A DNA stretch of 64,000 nt from Falciphora oryzae (Eukaryota > Ascomycota > Sordariomycetes > Magnaporthales > Magnaporthaceae). The stretch is taken from the NCBI GenBank assembly GCA_000733355.1, contig JNVV01000007.1, forward strand, positions 990,624 to 1,054,623, given 5' to 3'. How positions within the stretch are numbered: the stretch's first letter is position 1; each line of letters starts with the position of its first letter. Below, in pieces: positions 23,708 through 35,500 of this stretch. The position numbers and the translations under genes were made by a program. Under the pieces are notes generated by a model, which was given only the letters and a program-made list of their open reading frames with translations, did not search any database and was not told where the DNA came from.

Positions 23708-25082
23708 CTAGGTCTCGACTGAGACGGGAGCGTGGGCGGCCTCGGCCCCGGCGTCGCCAGAGGCCGCCGGCTTCTTGCTTTTTCTCTTCCGCTTCTTCTT
23801 GCCCGGCTGGTCTGAAGGAGCTGTCGTGGTCGTCGCAGCCCCGTCCCTATCGCCCCGCGCAGCCTTTTTCGCCCCTGAATCCCCCGTCGTGGTCGGCTTG
23901 GGCTTTTTCTTTTTGGCCGCTAGCGGGTTTGGGCCTTTGGGCCCGTATGCCTTTTTGCGCTTTTTGCGATCGGGGACATCAACGACCGAGGAGCGTGAAG
24001 AGGGGGCTTTCCGTCGCTCGCCAGCAGCCGTGCTTTGATCGTCGTTGCCGTCGCTAACGTCGTTGTCGTCGCTAACGTCGCTGTCATCGTCGTCGTTATC
24101 GTCGTCATCCCCATCACCCCCCGAGCCATCGCTGCCGTCGTCATCCCCCCTCTTCCTCTTGGACCCGGCCGACGCCAGCGACTTGATCTCGGACCTGAAC
24201 TTTGCGCGCTCCTCCTTGGACACGGCCTCGGCGCTGCCCGAAGCCATGGGCTCCATGATCATGACGCTGCGCGAGATGTAGATGAGCGGCACGCCCTTGA
24301 CGCCCCGCATGTGCCTGCGCACCTCGGCGTCCTGGCTGGCCACGACGTAGCGGTTGCGCGAGCCCTTGCCCGAGTCGACGACGAAGGACGACAGGCACTC
24401 GAGCGTCGAGAGCGCGTCCGTCTCGTCCGGGTGGTGGCCGCATCGTCGCCGTTCAAAGTTCTCCTTGACCGAGTCGATGAGCGCCTTCATCCCCGGCTGG
24501 ATCCCCTGTAGAGCGTAGAGGTGCCGCCTGTGTTTGGTGTCGCCGGGTAGTTAGTATACGTGTCGCACGGCATCGCTTAAACCGCGCCGGCTTCCAGCGA
24601 CTTTCTTCGGGCCCGGCCGACCGCGATGTTGTCATCGACAGTGTTGGGAAGGGTTGAACTGACATGGAGCATTGTGTGATCACTAGATTGTGGCGAGGCG
24701 TTAGCTGCAGCTCCCAAGTACTAGCGGACGGGGAGACACGTACTGGGCTTGATTTTTCCGTGCAGTGTGCGCTCAAGGGCCGGGATGAGGTCCATCTTGA
24801 AGCGGTTCGCATCCTTGACAATGTCGGCGTCCACCAACACCTGGTATGGTTCCCTCTATCCAAGAGAGTCGCGCGGGCTGTTAGCCAGAAGGATGGAGCG
24901 GAATAGCTGGCCGGTTTTGGAGGAAGCGCAATCGGGGAAGCCTTACGAAGTTCCATACTCGGCAGTATTGCTTCATGAGCTTGCGATATTGCTTGGACCT
25001 GCGTATTGGAGTCAGCGCCGCGGATGATCCTTGGTACGAATGGGCGCATAGGATTGCTCGTATGGTACCTTTTCGCCTTCAT
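23708..25082 (-). CDS. UTP23: rRNA-processing protein UTP23 (PIN-domain, SSU processome)
   Basis: Five exons reconstructed by reading through splice sites: 25082-25069, 24998-24947, 24855-24744, 24682-24664 and 24527-23708, giving 338 aa. Introns are 70, 91, 61 and 136 nt. The product starts MKAKRSKQYRKLMKQY, as UTP23 proteins do. PIN-like signatures follow: FREPYQVLVDADIV (22-35), KPMITQCSMRHLYAL (58-72), ERRRCGHH (91-98) with LECLSS (108-113) supplying the Cys/His zinc-binding residues, RYVVASQD (125-132) and GVPLIYISRSVMIMEP (144-159). The C-terminal half is disordered, with Asp/Ser runs and several Lys-rich clusters. UTP23 acts in U3-dependent early cleavage of pre-18S rRNA and snR30 release in the nucleolus. 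Exon 1 (14 nt) and exon 4 (19 nt) are very short, so automated gene callers may miss this model. Confidence 0.93.
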
Positions 25083-25615
25083 CGTGTCTGCAGTAGTCGT
25101 ATCTTCCTGGCGAGGGTCGAATCGCTGGCCGAGAAAGGGTATGTTGCGCGCGGAGCTGGCGCGGTTGGAAGCGGAGGAACATTTGCGATGCAAGAAAAAA
25201 AAGTTCCTTATCGGAGTTGCTGATAATCAAGGCTGACGGGGTTCCACCCCCGCATGCGTTTGTGTGGGGTTGCAGGTCCCGTCGGATAGACATGCCCCCA
25301 GAATGCAGAAAAAGATGGCCTAGACTTGTAAAATCAGAGCTGTATTCAATGGCTGTAAAACCTGGCTATGCAACTTTACAAATGTCTACCTATCCGCCCA
25401 GTATTATAGAAACCCAACCAGGTCCCATTAGTATTTCTCGGGAATCCCTCCAGCCTTTCTGTGTGCCTCCCGTCCGATTTACCCCTGAGAAACGTCCATG
25501 ACAAGAGAACAAACATCATAACATGCCATAAACGCCGTAGCAATGCTTCTTTCGTTACAAAAGAGATCAAATTTCCAGTACTCAAGTAGGAGGTCTAGCT
25601 TCGTCGACTTTCGAC
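25083..25615. other. UTP23-PTC7 spacer
   Basis: 533 bp between two minus-strand genes: the UTP23 promoter and the PTC7 3' flank. No supported gene. Confidence 0.5.
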
Positions 25616-27207
25616 TTAGACACGGCGGCACAGGGCCGCGACAACGCTGATATCATCAAGCTTGCCTGTTGAGGAGAGCGGACGTTAGCATGATACACAA
25701 GAATGGCGCTGATTAGACAATGGAGGGGGGCTACAGAGAACCACGGTATTGACGTACCTCCCTCGGTCGGCAGCCCCTCCTCGATCGCGTGTTCCATGTA
25801 CGGGCTCTCGGCAAAGGGGTCGACGGCGACGATCCTGGCTGCCTCCATGAGCTCGTCCGCGACAAGCTGCATGCCACCGTTGGCGCCTCCAGTCCGGTCG
25901 CCGCCGCCGCCGCCGAGCAGCTCCTCCTCCAGGTCCTCGCCCTCGTGGCCGGGGAAGCGGCGGTAGAGTGCGAGGCCGCCGTCGCCCGAAGAGGAAGACA
26001 CGCCACCCCCGCCGTCGCACTCCCACCTCTTGACCGACTCGCACACCTTGTCGACGATCTCGTGCGGCCACAGGTTGTCGATGACGCCGTCCGACATGGC
26101 CAGCACGACGTCGCCTTCGCGGATCTCGACCACGTCCACGACCGCGTTCTCCGTTGGCGTGTCCGGGCTGTTGGTCCCCAGCTGCCGCGGGCAGTCGAAC
26201 CAGTGCCACTGCTCCTTGGTTTTGAACACCAGCTCGCCCGTGCTGGGCCGCACCACCATGACCTGCGAGTCGCCCAGGTTCGTCACGTACAGCAAGGGGG
26301 TAGGCGCGCCGCCGTCTTTGCTTCCACCTTCCTGCTGCTGCTGCTGCTGCTGCTGCGCCTGCTTGTAGAATATCTGCGCCCCCGTCGCCGTCGTAGTGCC
26401 CTGCCAGTCGTTGGGCGGGCTAGTCGCCTCGAGTGTGCGCTCAAAGGCGCGCTGCAGCGACGCGATCGGGTCCGGCGCGCCACCACCACCGTCGCCGCTA
26501 CCCCTCCATCTCGTGACGTCTTCACAGACCGCGCCGGCCCAAAAGTGCAGCACCAGCCTGGCCCAAAGGCCCGAGTGGCCGCGGGGCCGGGCGGACCAGG
26601 CGCCGACGCCGTCGTTTGCGCAGATGAAAGTCTCGCCTGCATAGACGGCGTCGTCGCCGTTGGTCCAACCCCGGATCAGCTCGCCGTTGACGTAGCTGGC
26701 CCCGCCCGCGCCTCCCTTCCGCCGCCGCCGGTCCCGGCTGCTGTGGTGCGTGCTCAGCGGGTCGCTGAAGGAGCCCGAGGGCGGCGAGAGGAAGGGCGGC
26801 GGGAACGGCCGGGACGCCCGCTTGGCGAAGAGCGCCACGCCCGTCTCGAACTTGAAGGGCAGGCCCGCGGCTGCTGCCGAGCACTTAGAGCTAGCGCTGG
26901 TGTAAGCCGTAGTGCTGTTGCCGTCGTCGCTGGGCGTTGCTGGCTCTCCTTCTGCGGGCGGGCGTCGCTGTTGCTCCTGCTGCGCTTCTCGGCAGGGCGC
27001 GGAAGAAGACAAGGAGCGCGCGCCGACGGCGCAGGGCCCGGATCTAAGATGAGACTGCGGCCATGTTGTCGTGGCTGCTGCCGTTGCCGACGGTCGCGGC
27101 GGCGCGCACGGGCGTGTCCGGATTGCGGCGGGGAAGGCCGCCGGTCGGATCGGGGCGAGGGGCGAGGCGGAGGAGGAGGGCGGGAGGGGACGAGGGAGCC
27201 TCCTCAT
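25616..27207 (-). CDS. PTC7: PTC7-type mitochondrial PP2C protein phosphatase
   Basis: Two exons, 27207-25758 and 25665-25616, with a 92-nt intron, encode 499 aa. The N-terminus is rich in Arg, Ala, Ser and Pro and lacks acidic residues until about residue 74, which suits a mitochondrial presequence. Metal-binding PP2C motifs are present: ANDGVGAW at 197-204, LGDSQVMV near 311-318, MSDGVIDNL at 371-379, and in the short second exon the final GKLDDISVV motif plus the LCRR terminus. The splice is therefore required for the last metal-binding aspartate. PTC7 phosphatases act in the mitochondrial matrix and regulate coenzyme Q biosynthesis in yeast. A CAG-encoded Gln run (about 285-292) and Gly-rich loops are insertions relative to the compact family core. 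Confidence 0.92.
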
Positions 27208-28364
27208 TCCAACGACAGGGCCGGCGAGAGACTCCGATCGGTGATGCGATCGATGTGGCTGGCAGCGCAGGTCCTCTCGGCATCAACGTGGGTGGCTTTT
27301 GCGAAAGTAAACTGATGGCTGAGGTCTGGCGTGCTGTGCTCAACTGCTGGCTGGCGCTGTTTCCTGCCCGCTGGACCAATTGAGTGTTTAGGTTGCGGCG
27401 CGGGGCCGATTTTGTTGGGGCAGCGACCAAAGCCACTGAGTGCGACGTCTGACTCTCCAGGTATGTCGTGCGCCGCAACACTTGAACTCGGAATCTGGTA
27501 CAAGGCGAAGAGTAGCAGCAACAAAAACTGGAGGCTCTGATCGAGGTTGCGTAATTTAACGTTTGAGCGGCCGCCTGCGCGGATGCGAGTGACCTCATTC
27601 GTCTGACGTCTCGTTCGTCCTTGCTGAGTGGCAGCGCCAGCAGGATGGATGGAGCCTACGATCTTGATGTTACCTCCTGGCAATTTCTCCTTTGGAACTG
27701 GAGAGCCAGAAGCTGTGGGATAGTCCCTATCTAGGTCCCCTAGTGGCGTCTTGGCCAGATCTTGCATCCAAAGCCGAGTGTGGCCAATCAGCCTAGCCAG
27801 CCAAGAGGCGACTATGATGCGCCCAGATATGGGGACGGAAACCAGATGGGCAAACGTCAGCGGGCAGTCCCGGATTTCGCCATTTGCTGATATCAGTGCA
27901 AAGTGATTAGGTAGAGAAATGATTTAGCTATTATTATGACCCAGCCCTCTCCATTCAATAACGCCCCGGTACAAAAGCAAGGAAAGCCAAGCCCAGTCTA
28001 GTAGCATGTCGTTATCAGTTTACCACTTGAAAGTATGCAGCCGTGAGATAGAAGTCCTGGACGCGCGTGCGTCCTGTCCCAGCCAGGGGCGATGCAATGG
28101 CTCAATGTCGTATATGAAGAACATGATGCAAGGTTCCCATCTCGTAGCAATTATCATGAAGCACCCCAACTCCGTTGTCAGTTCTGATGCAAGTTGTCGT
28201 TTGTTGTGTCGTATGTTTCCTTCTCTTGTAGCTCGCTCCTCTCTCCCCCTCACGGTTATTGGGTTTCGGCACAGTGAGCCGTCCGTTGAGCACCCTCACT
28301 CAGCCACCACCGGAACCGCAGGTCGTCTCCGCAAAAGTCGTCCGAGAGCCCAGGGAGCCCTCCG
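27208..28364. other. Intergenic region upstream of PTC7
   Basis: 1.16 kb holding the PTC7 promoter and the 3' flank of the PH-domain gene. No supported gene. Confidence 0.5.
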
Positions 28365-31300
28365 CTAGAATGCCTGCCCTTGGTACTGGGGAGCCCCACG
28401 ACCCATAGCGTTGGGCGGCACCGGCCGGCGGCTAGGAGACTGCTGGCCCTGGGGCCCAGGCATGAAGCTGCCACCGGGCGAGAACTGTTGCGGCCCAGGC
28501 TGTCCGTACTGGCGTGGCGCCGATTGCTGCTGGCCTTGCATCTGAAAGGGGCGGGAAAAGCCTCCTCCTTGCGCATAAGCCTGTGCGCCAGGGTGGTTCA
28601 AGGGGCTGCCACGGCCTTGATTTTGCATCTGAGATGGACCGTAGCCTGGTCCAGCGCCTGGGCCCATGTAACCCCTACCTCCTCCAGGCGAGCCAGCGGG
28701 TCCTCCGCCTCCCGGAGAAGCACGCATCCCGCCATACCCGGAATACATGGACGGCGCGCCATTGCCCGGCCCCCCAGCGAAGTACATGGAAGGGGAGTCG
28801 GCTCCGGGCGGCCCCATCGGAGTCGCCATTCCACCGTACATGTTCTGCTGCCCTTGTGGTTGCTGTTGCATGAACTGGTGGTGCTGCTGCTGTTGCATTC
28901 GGTACTCGCGCTCTTGCTGCTGTTGGCGTTGATTGATGACGTTCTGAGCAAGGGCCGAGCTGATACCCTGCTTCATCTGCTGCTTCTCACGCTCCCTCGC
29001 ATCAATGGCAGCGACAAGACCACCGTTGGTGGGCATTGCCTGTCCACGGCCGCCGGCCACGTCAACCAGAGGCGAGCCCGTGACCCGAGACACGTGTTCC
29101 TGCTCGCGAGCCGACAGGTGGGACGAATAGTCACCGGAGCCCCCACCTAGAACATTGAGGGCGCCCTGGGAATTCGGCCGTTGTCCGAGGAGGTCAGCCG
29201 AGCTCGACCTCGAGTGACCTCCAATCTTGGTGGCAGCCAGCATGTCAAAGCTTGACCTTCGCTTCATGAGGGGCGGGGTGGGTGTGTTGTTTCGCATTCC
29301 CGCGAGGGTATTTCCAGACGGAGTGCGTGCGTGAGAATAGACCGGAGTCGATGCCGCCGCGGCCCTCTGCTGAACAAACTGCTCAGGGGTCAAAGCACCG
29401 GAGCGCTCTCCTGGGCTCGCCGTCACGCCGCCCGGCTGCCAGGCCATGCTGCGTCGCCTGAGCGTGTCTTCCGACTCATTTCGGCTGTGGCCGTTACCCC
29501 TGGTCGGAGTCGTGTTGTGGTTCGGGGAAGACGTCTTGTTGCGAGGGGAGCTAGTGGCAGCGTAGTTGACGGTCGGGCCAAAGTTGATCTCGGGGATGTT
29601 GTAATCATGGTTGACATTGTTGACTTGGACCTGTTGCTCAGCACCAACTGTCTTCAGGACGCCGGCCCGTGGGCGTTCGATGGATTCGCGTGTGTCGGAC
29701 GATCTAGTGCTGGCGTAGTCCGGGCTGGCAGTTGAAGACGCATCGTCATAAAGACTGCTGGATTGGCTCGTGTGCGCGTTTTGCCGGTTCGACTGGGGAT
29801 TCGGAGGCGGCGTGGTTTTGTGGGGCCCAAACTGGCCCAATGGGTCTCGGTCCAGAGTGTACCCTGGAACCCCCGAAGCGCCAACTGCTTGGTGTTGCTG
29901 AGGGAGGGGCTTTCTGTGTGGAGGAGAGGAAGCACCGGGAGGTCCCGGAGGTAATGGTCCCGCCGGTGGGGGCCCTTGCGGAGGGAGAGGCCTCATAGAT
30001 TTCTGGGGGTTGTCTCCTCGTTCCTGGAGCTGTTCTGGAGGCATCATGGACTGGTTCAGGGGCGACTTGTGTCGCTCTGAAGCGGGCGCGCCCGTGGGCA
30101 GCGGCAGGCCACCGGTTTGTTGTCCGGTTGAGGCCTGGTGGTTCGGAGAGTTTAGAACTTGGGACCCATTCGAATTAGCAGTGATCCCCATGGATTCGGC
30201 GTGTGCGTCCCTAACCCCTTGGCTTCTTGGGTCCCCGTGGTAGGGTCGTGACCCCGAGCTTTCGTCGCTGCTCGTTCTTCCGAGTTCGTCCCGGTAACCC
30301 GTCGGGACTCCACCGGCCTTGGCGAGCTGGGCGAGGGTGGTGCTCGAGAGACGGCTGTTGGCTCTCCTCATCTCAGGAGAGTGGTATGGCTTCCCTGCCG
30401 GCCGTGACGAAGGAGAATGAGCGAATGCGGGCGGTCGCTGGACGGGCTCCGGGGTTTGCATCCTCTCCATATTTCCGAAGTCCCGCGGAGGGGGATTAGC
30501 GCGTTCATCCTCGGAGCTCACACGCTCCGGTGTGGTTGCGAGCTCGTTTTGGAACCCCCGAGGCTGTTGCGGAGGGCCACGTGCGGGCGATGGTGAGTAG
30601 CCTGAGCTGGGGCTGTCGTAGCCTCCATGACCGCGGATCGGCATCGCCATGCCGTCGATGCGGGGCTCGGACGAGTTGCGAGCATGGCTAGCAGTCTGGG
30701 GCGGTGACGCTCGCGACCTTTCCGAAGGCGGCGGCGCCGAGTCATTGCGTATCGCTGGACGCGAGACGGACATGGATCGACCAGACCTGGTTGATCCTGT
30801 GTCGTCGGCAAAGCCTACACGGGGCTTTGACGCATCACGAGCGGTCGAGCCTGGCCCGATACTGAGACGGGCGCTTCTCCGGCTCGAGCTTCTGCTGTGT
30901 CCCTTAGGGTCTTCGTCCATGGCGGTCATTCTTGCCGCCGTCAGTTCCCTTAGACGCCGTCTCCACTCCCTCTCCGACCACCCGGAGCTTCCCTCGGACA
31001 GGATCAGGCTTGTGACGTCCAGTATCTCCAGATAGCCATACTTTTTGTGCTTTGGCATGCCAAACATGAGAGACCTCTGGTCGAGGACGCTTGCCACGAG
31101 CCTGCCAGGCCGACCGTACAGTCCGAAGGTGTCCCACGTCGGGAACAAGTACCTCAGGAGCATCTCGAAGCCACTGACAGCCGGGTGGACCTCGGGCATG
31201 ATGAAGACAAAGCCCTCCGTGGAGGAGGGCGGGTCAGAGTGAATGGTGATGTTACCCTCGACCTTGAGCAGCGTCGAAGCGTCGATAAGAGACCTAGCCT

Positions 31301-32502
31301 GGGGGTAGATGGCGTAGGCGGCGTACGCATCAGAAATGGAGGCGATCGGCTTGGCCTTCTTCTGCTTCTTGCCGTCCTTCCGCGTGTCGTAAAACTTGAT
31401 ATCGCCCTTCAGGATAGGCACGGGCGATCGGTCGTACGGCGAGCGCTTCTTGAGGTCCTTCTGCAGCTTCTGGTACTCCTTCTCATCTGGTGGCGAGATG
31501 ACGCACCAGCACCTCCGCCACGGAACGCCGGCCCCGAAGCGGACTCTCACCCAGTCCTCGGTCTTAACTCTCGCACGCTCCATAATGACGCCGATTCCGT
31601 TGAGAGTCTTGCCTTTTCCAGCAATGAGGGCACCGGTGTACGCCTCCTGAAGAGTTGAGTGCTCGAACATGGCCAGGCGGATTCCGGCGGTCCACTGGAT
31701 CAGCGAGTGGTGAGAGTTGAAGTGGAGGAGATATCGATTGCGGCCGGCTGTTGATATGCTGAGGATATTCTGGAGGGGCTGCTCGTCATTCGACCTCGTG
31801 GGCAGGGACTCGATCTGCAGAGCGTGTTAGAAACGATGTCCCAGCACTCGGGGCCAGTGTGGTTTTTGGTCACATTACCATTTTGATGGAGGCATCGGTC
31901 AGATTGATAAACTTGGGAAGAACCTCTCCATTATCCCCCGCGTTATCAAGCTCCGCGGCGTCCCATAGCGAGAGCACCGTCCCGACAAGCTGAGCGAAGC
32001 ACTCGGTCCATGTTCGATCCGGATTCGGTCGACCCTCTGGAGACAGTTAGAGACCAGCCAGTCCATAGCGGACCAACCTGGAGCGACATGCTACGGTTTC
32101 GGACGGAGACACTTACGGGTATTCTGATCGTCGAGCTTCAAGAAGTAGCCCTCCTGGTAAAGCTTGTTGGAGTGGTTATTGAGAAGGGTAAAGATAGGCT
32201 GGAGCTCGGGAATTGTCTCCTCGGTGACGTCCATTATGGGCGGGTGGTAGGTCTGCACCATAGACTGTGGCCTGGAACTGCTTCTCTGTCTCCCTGTCCT
32301 GGGCTCAGCACCATCCGTCGGAGATCCAGATATAGACAGCGGCGAGCCGGTGAACTCTGGGCGGACAGGCGAGCCGGGTGTGGGGGACAAGACAGCCGAG
32401 TCGGGAGGACCGTGAGTATGGCCCAGCGAGGTCTGCAGGGGCGGTATGCCAGACTCGGCCTTGGTAGCGTTGTTTGGCGGGGAAGAGTTGGGTGTCGGGG
32501 TT
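28365..32502 (-). CDS. CAF120/SKG3-like PH-domain protein (5' end unresolved)
   Basis: Three exons are clear: about 32502-32117, 32036-31879 and 31814-28365. Introns are 80 nt (GTAAGT donor) and 64 nt. The first internal ATG (32261) gives 1250 aa. The frame extends upstream to a good acceptor (CTAG before 32502) and has no ATG there, so a 5' exon is missing from the model. The start MVQTYHPPIM leads to a PH fold: LYQEGYFLKLDD, WTECFAQLVGTVLSLWD, FINLTDASI, NRYLLHFNS and LIQWTAGIRLA. A second conserved region follows (DWVRVRFGAG, WRRCWCVI, GFVFIMPEVHPAV, LYGRPGRL). The C-terminal ~800 residues are disordered and rich in Ser, Pro, Gly and Gln. Yeast CAF120 and SKG3 are related PH-domain proteins linked to CCR4-NOT and the cell cortex; the family match is from recall of architecture. 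Confidence 0.82.
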
Positions 32503-35500
32503 CTAGAATCCCGCAGGTGAGCCCCGGAAAACTGGGAAACGAACGAGAGCACTTTTCAGGTTGCCGAATGGATGCTGTCAGTATGGGCTCTCGGGGTTTT
32601 GTGGCGGGCCATGCAGGGGGGTTTTGCAGGGAGCTCTTCGGCAGATATTTAGGGCGGTGGACAAGGGAGTTTGGAAAAGGGAAAGCCAGCGGCGCTCGGC
32701 GGCCGCGGGGAGGGGGCACAACAAATAGGTGAAGCGAAATAGCCGCAACGCGGCCAGCTGGGTGAAGACGAAGCAGTGGTGGAAACCGCAGCAGCACTGG
32801 CGCTGGGAATGACGATTGGTGCAGCGATGCCGGCGCAGCAACCTAAGCCCAGACCAGGTCGCAGGACCCAAGCGACGTCAAAGGGCAGGATTTCTCGGGC
32901 GAGGGAGGAGCAAATTATTGAAAGGGGCTGTTGAACGCACCGCGGTTTCGAGCCATTGCGTCCGACCTTATTGCGATCGGTATGCAACCTGCAAGCCTCC
33001 TGTCTCTGGCCTTTCCGTCAATCCTTTTTGCCCTTCTCAAGCGCTCGTCCTCACCCCGGCGCCCGTTCTTTGTTTAGCCTGGCACTCACGTGAGACCCTA
33101 GCCGTCCCTGGCCCTTACTTGCTCGCGTCCCCCTCTTTTCAGCCCGCCTCGTGTCCCTCCTTTTTTGCTGTTTCCGGTTCGGCTTGGGCGTGCTTGGTCG
33201 GATGCGGCGAAATGCACGCTCGACGATAAATCAGGACACAGAGGCGGCGGGCGCTGAGCCTGCGTCCCGAGCGAGGGTGGTGGGTGTGCAGGGTGAGGGA
33301 TTACAGATTGGATAGTGGTATACGTAGTAGTTACCGACCCCAGCAGCGCCCAAGAGAGGTTTCGTGCATATGCGCAGATATTGCGGCAGCTCGTGCGGTT
33401 TGAGTCGTAGCCTGGGCGGGCGGGCAGGTTTAGGTAGGGTAGCCCGGGAGTCTCGGATCGGACGACGAGCAGCTAGGCGGGTTGTGACCCTCGGCGCATG
33501 ACCAGCAGCAGTGCCAAAGCGCGAAAAGGGGTCCACGGGCAGAGATGGAGAATCAATGCAAGATGGGCCCAGCACGCAGAGGAGGGGGAGGCCAGCAGCA
33601 TATAACGGGGATCCCTCTGGCTTTGTTTCTTTGCCTTTCGGGAGCCGCAGACGACGTCGAGCCGAGCTCCGCCCTGGTGACACTGGTATGGTGGTCTGCA
33701 CGACAAGCGGCCTGGTTGGGAAAGCTGGGCGGCTGCAGGGGGGCCGCGACTGCACTTTTCGGACAGTCGTGCTTCGTATAACGCGGGCGGGCCACCGAAC
33801 GGGCAGGCAGCAGGGGCAGGCACGGCAGGGGTGGGGAGACACAACAAGGCCGGGGATGTGCGCCCACTCCTCGCAGCGGAGCATGACAGGCGGGCGGTGT
33901 TTTGTACTTTTAGTGCGGAGAGCCATGGTGTTCGATTCGGACCCTTTCCTGGGATGCCGCTGCGACTGGGCTGCGACTGGGGTCATACGGATGGATGGAT
34001 ACAAGGGCGGGCGATTATGTCACTTGCGCCCGATATTTGTCGGTCGAGAGCCAAGCAGTGGGCTTCTGCCATCGAATCCCGTCCAACGAGCCAGCCCATC
34101 CAACCCATCCAAGCGTCCCCATCGAGTGAACGCGTGGAAACGGATGGCTGGGTTGACGGGCGGTGGATAGTGCCGCCCCTCCTCCCTTGTCCCTACCTGT
34201 ACCCGACGTGTCCGGCCTGCGTTGCCGCCCCGCGCCACGGGGTTGGCCTACCGATACGAGGAAAGAAATGTTGGCCAGGGATGCGGCGGCGGCTGCTGGC
34301 TCGGCGAGCTACCTTGCTTACGGATAGGCAAATGCCAGAGTGGGGAGGGCGCTTTTGAGCCTCCGACTGTGCCACCTGCGCTGAGTACCTGCCCGCCGGT
34401 GTCATCTTGTCGTCTCTGCAGCCGACCAAGCACCCAAGCTCGCCGCGCGAGGGCCCAGGACCGCAAAGAAGACAGCCAAGCAAGCCATGACCGTGCCAGG
34501 CCCCTGGGCTGTGAGGAAAGGCGGACTGGGCTCCTAGGCCTAACTCCGCGAAATTAATGATGATGAATACCATCTAGTCGGCACCGCATCGAGCTATTGA
34601 GGCCGGCCGGCCTTGCTTCTGGTTTCCTCGGTGTCCAGTTGGAGGGTGCAGGTGCCCCGGCTGTCATTGGAGGTGTCGGCAGACCCTGCCATCTGATCAA
34701 ATCGACGACATGCATTCTTGTCTGTTCTCACTTCTCGTGCGCTGTGGCCGGCTTGGCGATAGGTGTCTGCACCCAACTTGCCAACTGCTTATCGCGCAAC
34801 TAGACAGGCATCGAGACTAAAAAGAAGAAAAAAAAAACGATATACAGGCGACCCAAGGCGACTACTGCATAGATGACTTCACCAGTCGCGTCGTCATGGG
34901 ATTGTGAGCTCCAGCTTGCTGGCCTGCCTGGACTGGCCTGGACTCGAAGCTAAACTGATTTGTGGCTTTTGAAACTGACATCATACCAAGAGTCTGGTTT
35001 CGACCCCTCACTAGCAAAAAAACCCCAAAAAAAAAAAAAAAGGGACTTAGCACACACAGCATGGATGAGTCGCGTGCTGCGACGGATAACAGGGCTGATG
35101 TTTCTTGTCCTTGAGTGTTTTTCACGTTTTGGACTGGACTTTATTTTTATTTTTAATGTTTCAACTTTCTTCCACCTTATCTCTTTTTGTTGCCCGTTGG
35201 TCTGGCTCGAAAACCTTCCTCTGCTGCCTCACAACGCACACCACCGCACCACACAGCTTACGCGGGCCGTCAGGGAAGGTTGCGTTACGGTTGCATCCTA
35301 GCCGCACCTGAAGGGCGGAATCCCGTCCGAAAAGAGACGTAATCGCACGACGTGCCGCGGTGCCACTTTCTGTGTGGGTGGCACAGCGACGCTAGCTTAG
35401 GGGCGCCGTTGCTGGCAACCTGGCTTACTACGTAATGTGCAGAGTGCAGGAGGGGATTTACAGGCTTCCTGCAGCTGAGTCAATTGATTCATCATGCCCG

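Noticed and set aside
25789..27315. 508-aa plus-strand open frame opposite PTC7
   Set aside because: Antisense shadow of a GC-rich gene; composition is Arg/Ala/Val-rich with no motifs, while the minus strand has all PP2C motifs.
33231..34170. Open frames of 220-257 aa on both strands
   Set aside because: Low-complexity, mutually overlapping, no splice-supported extension or motif.
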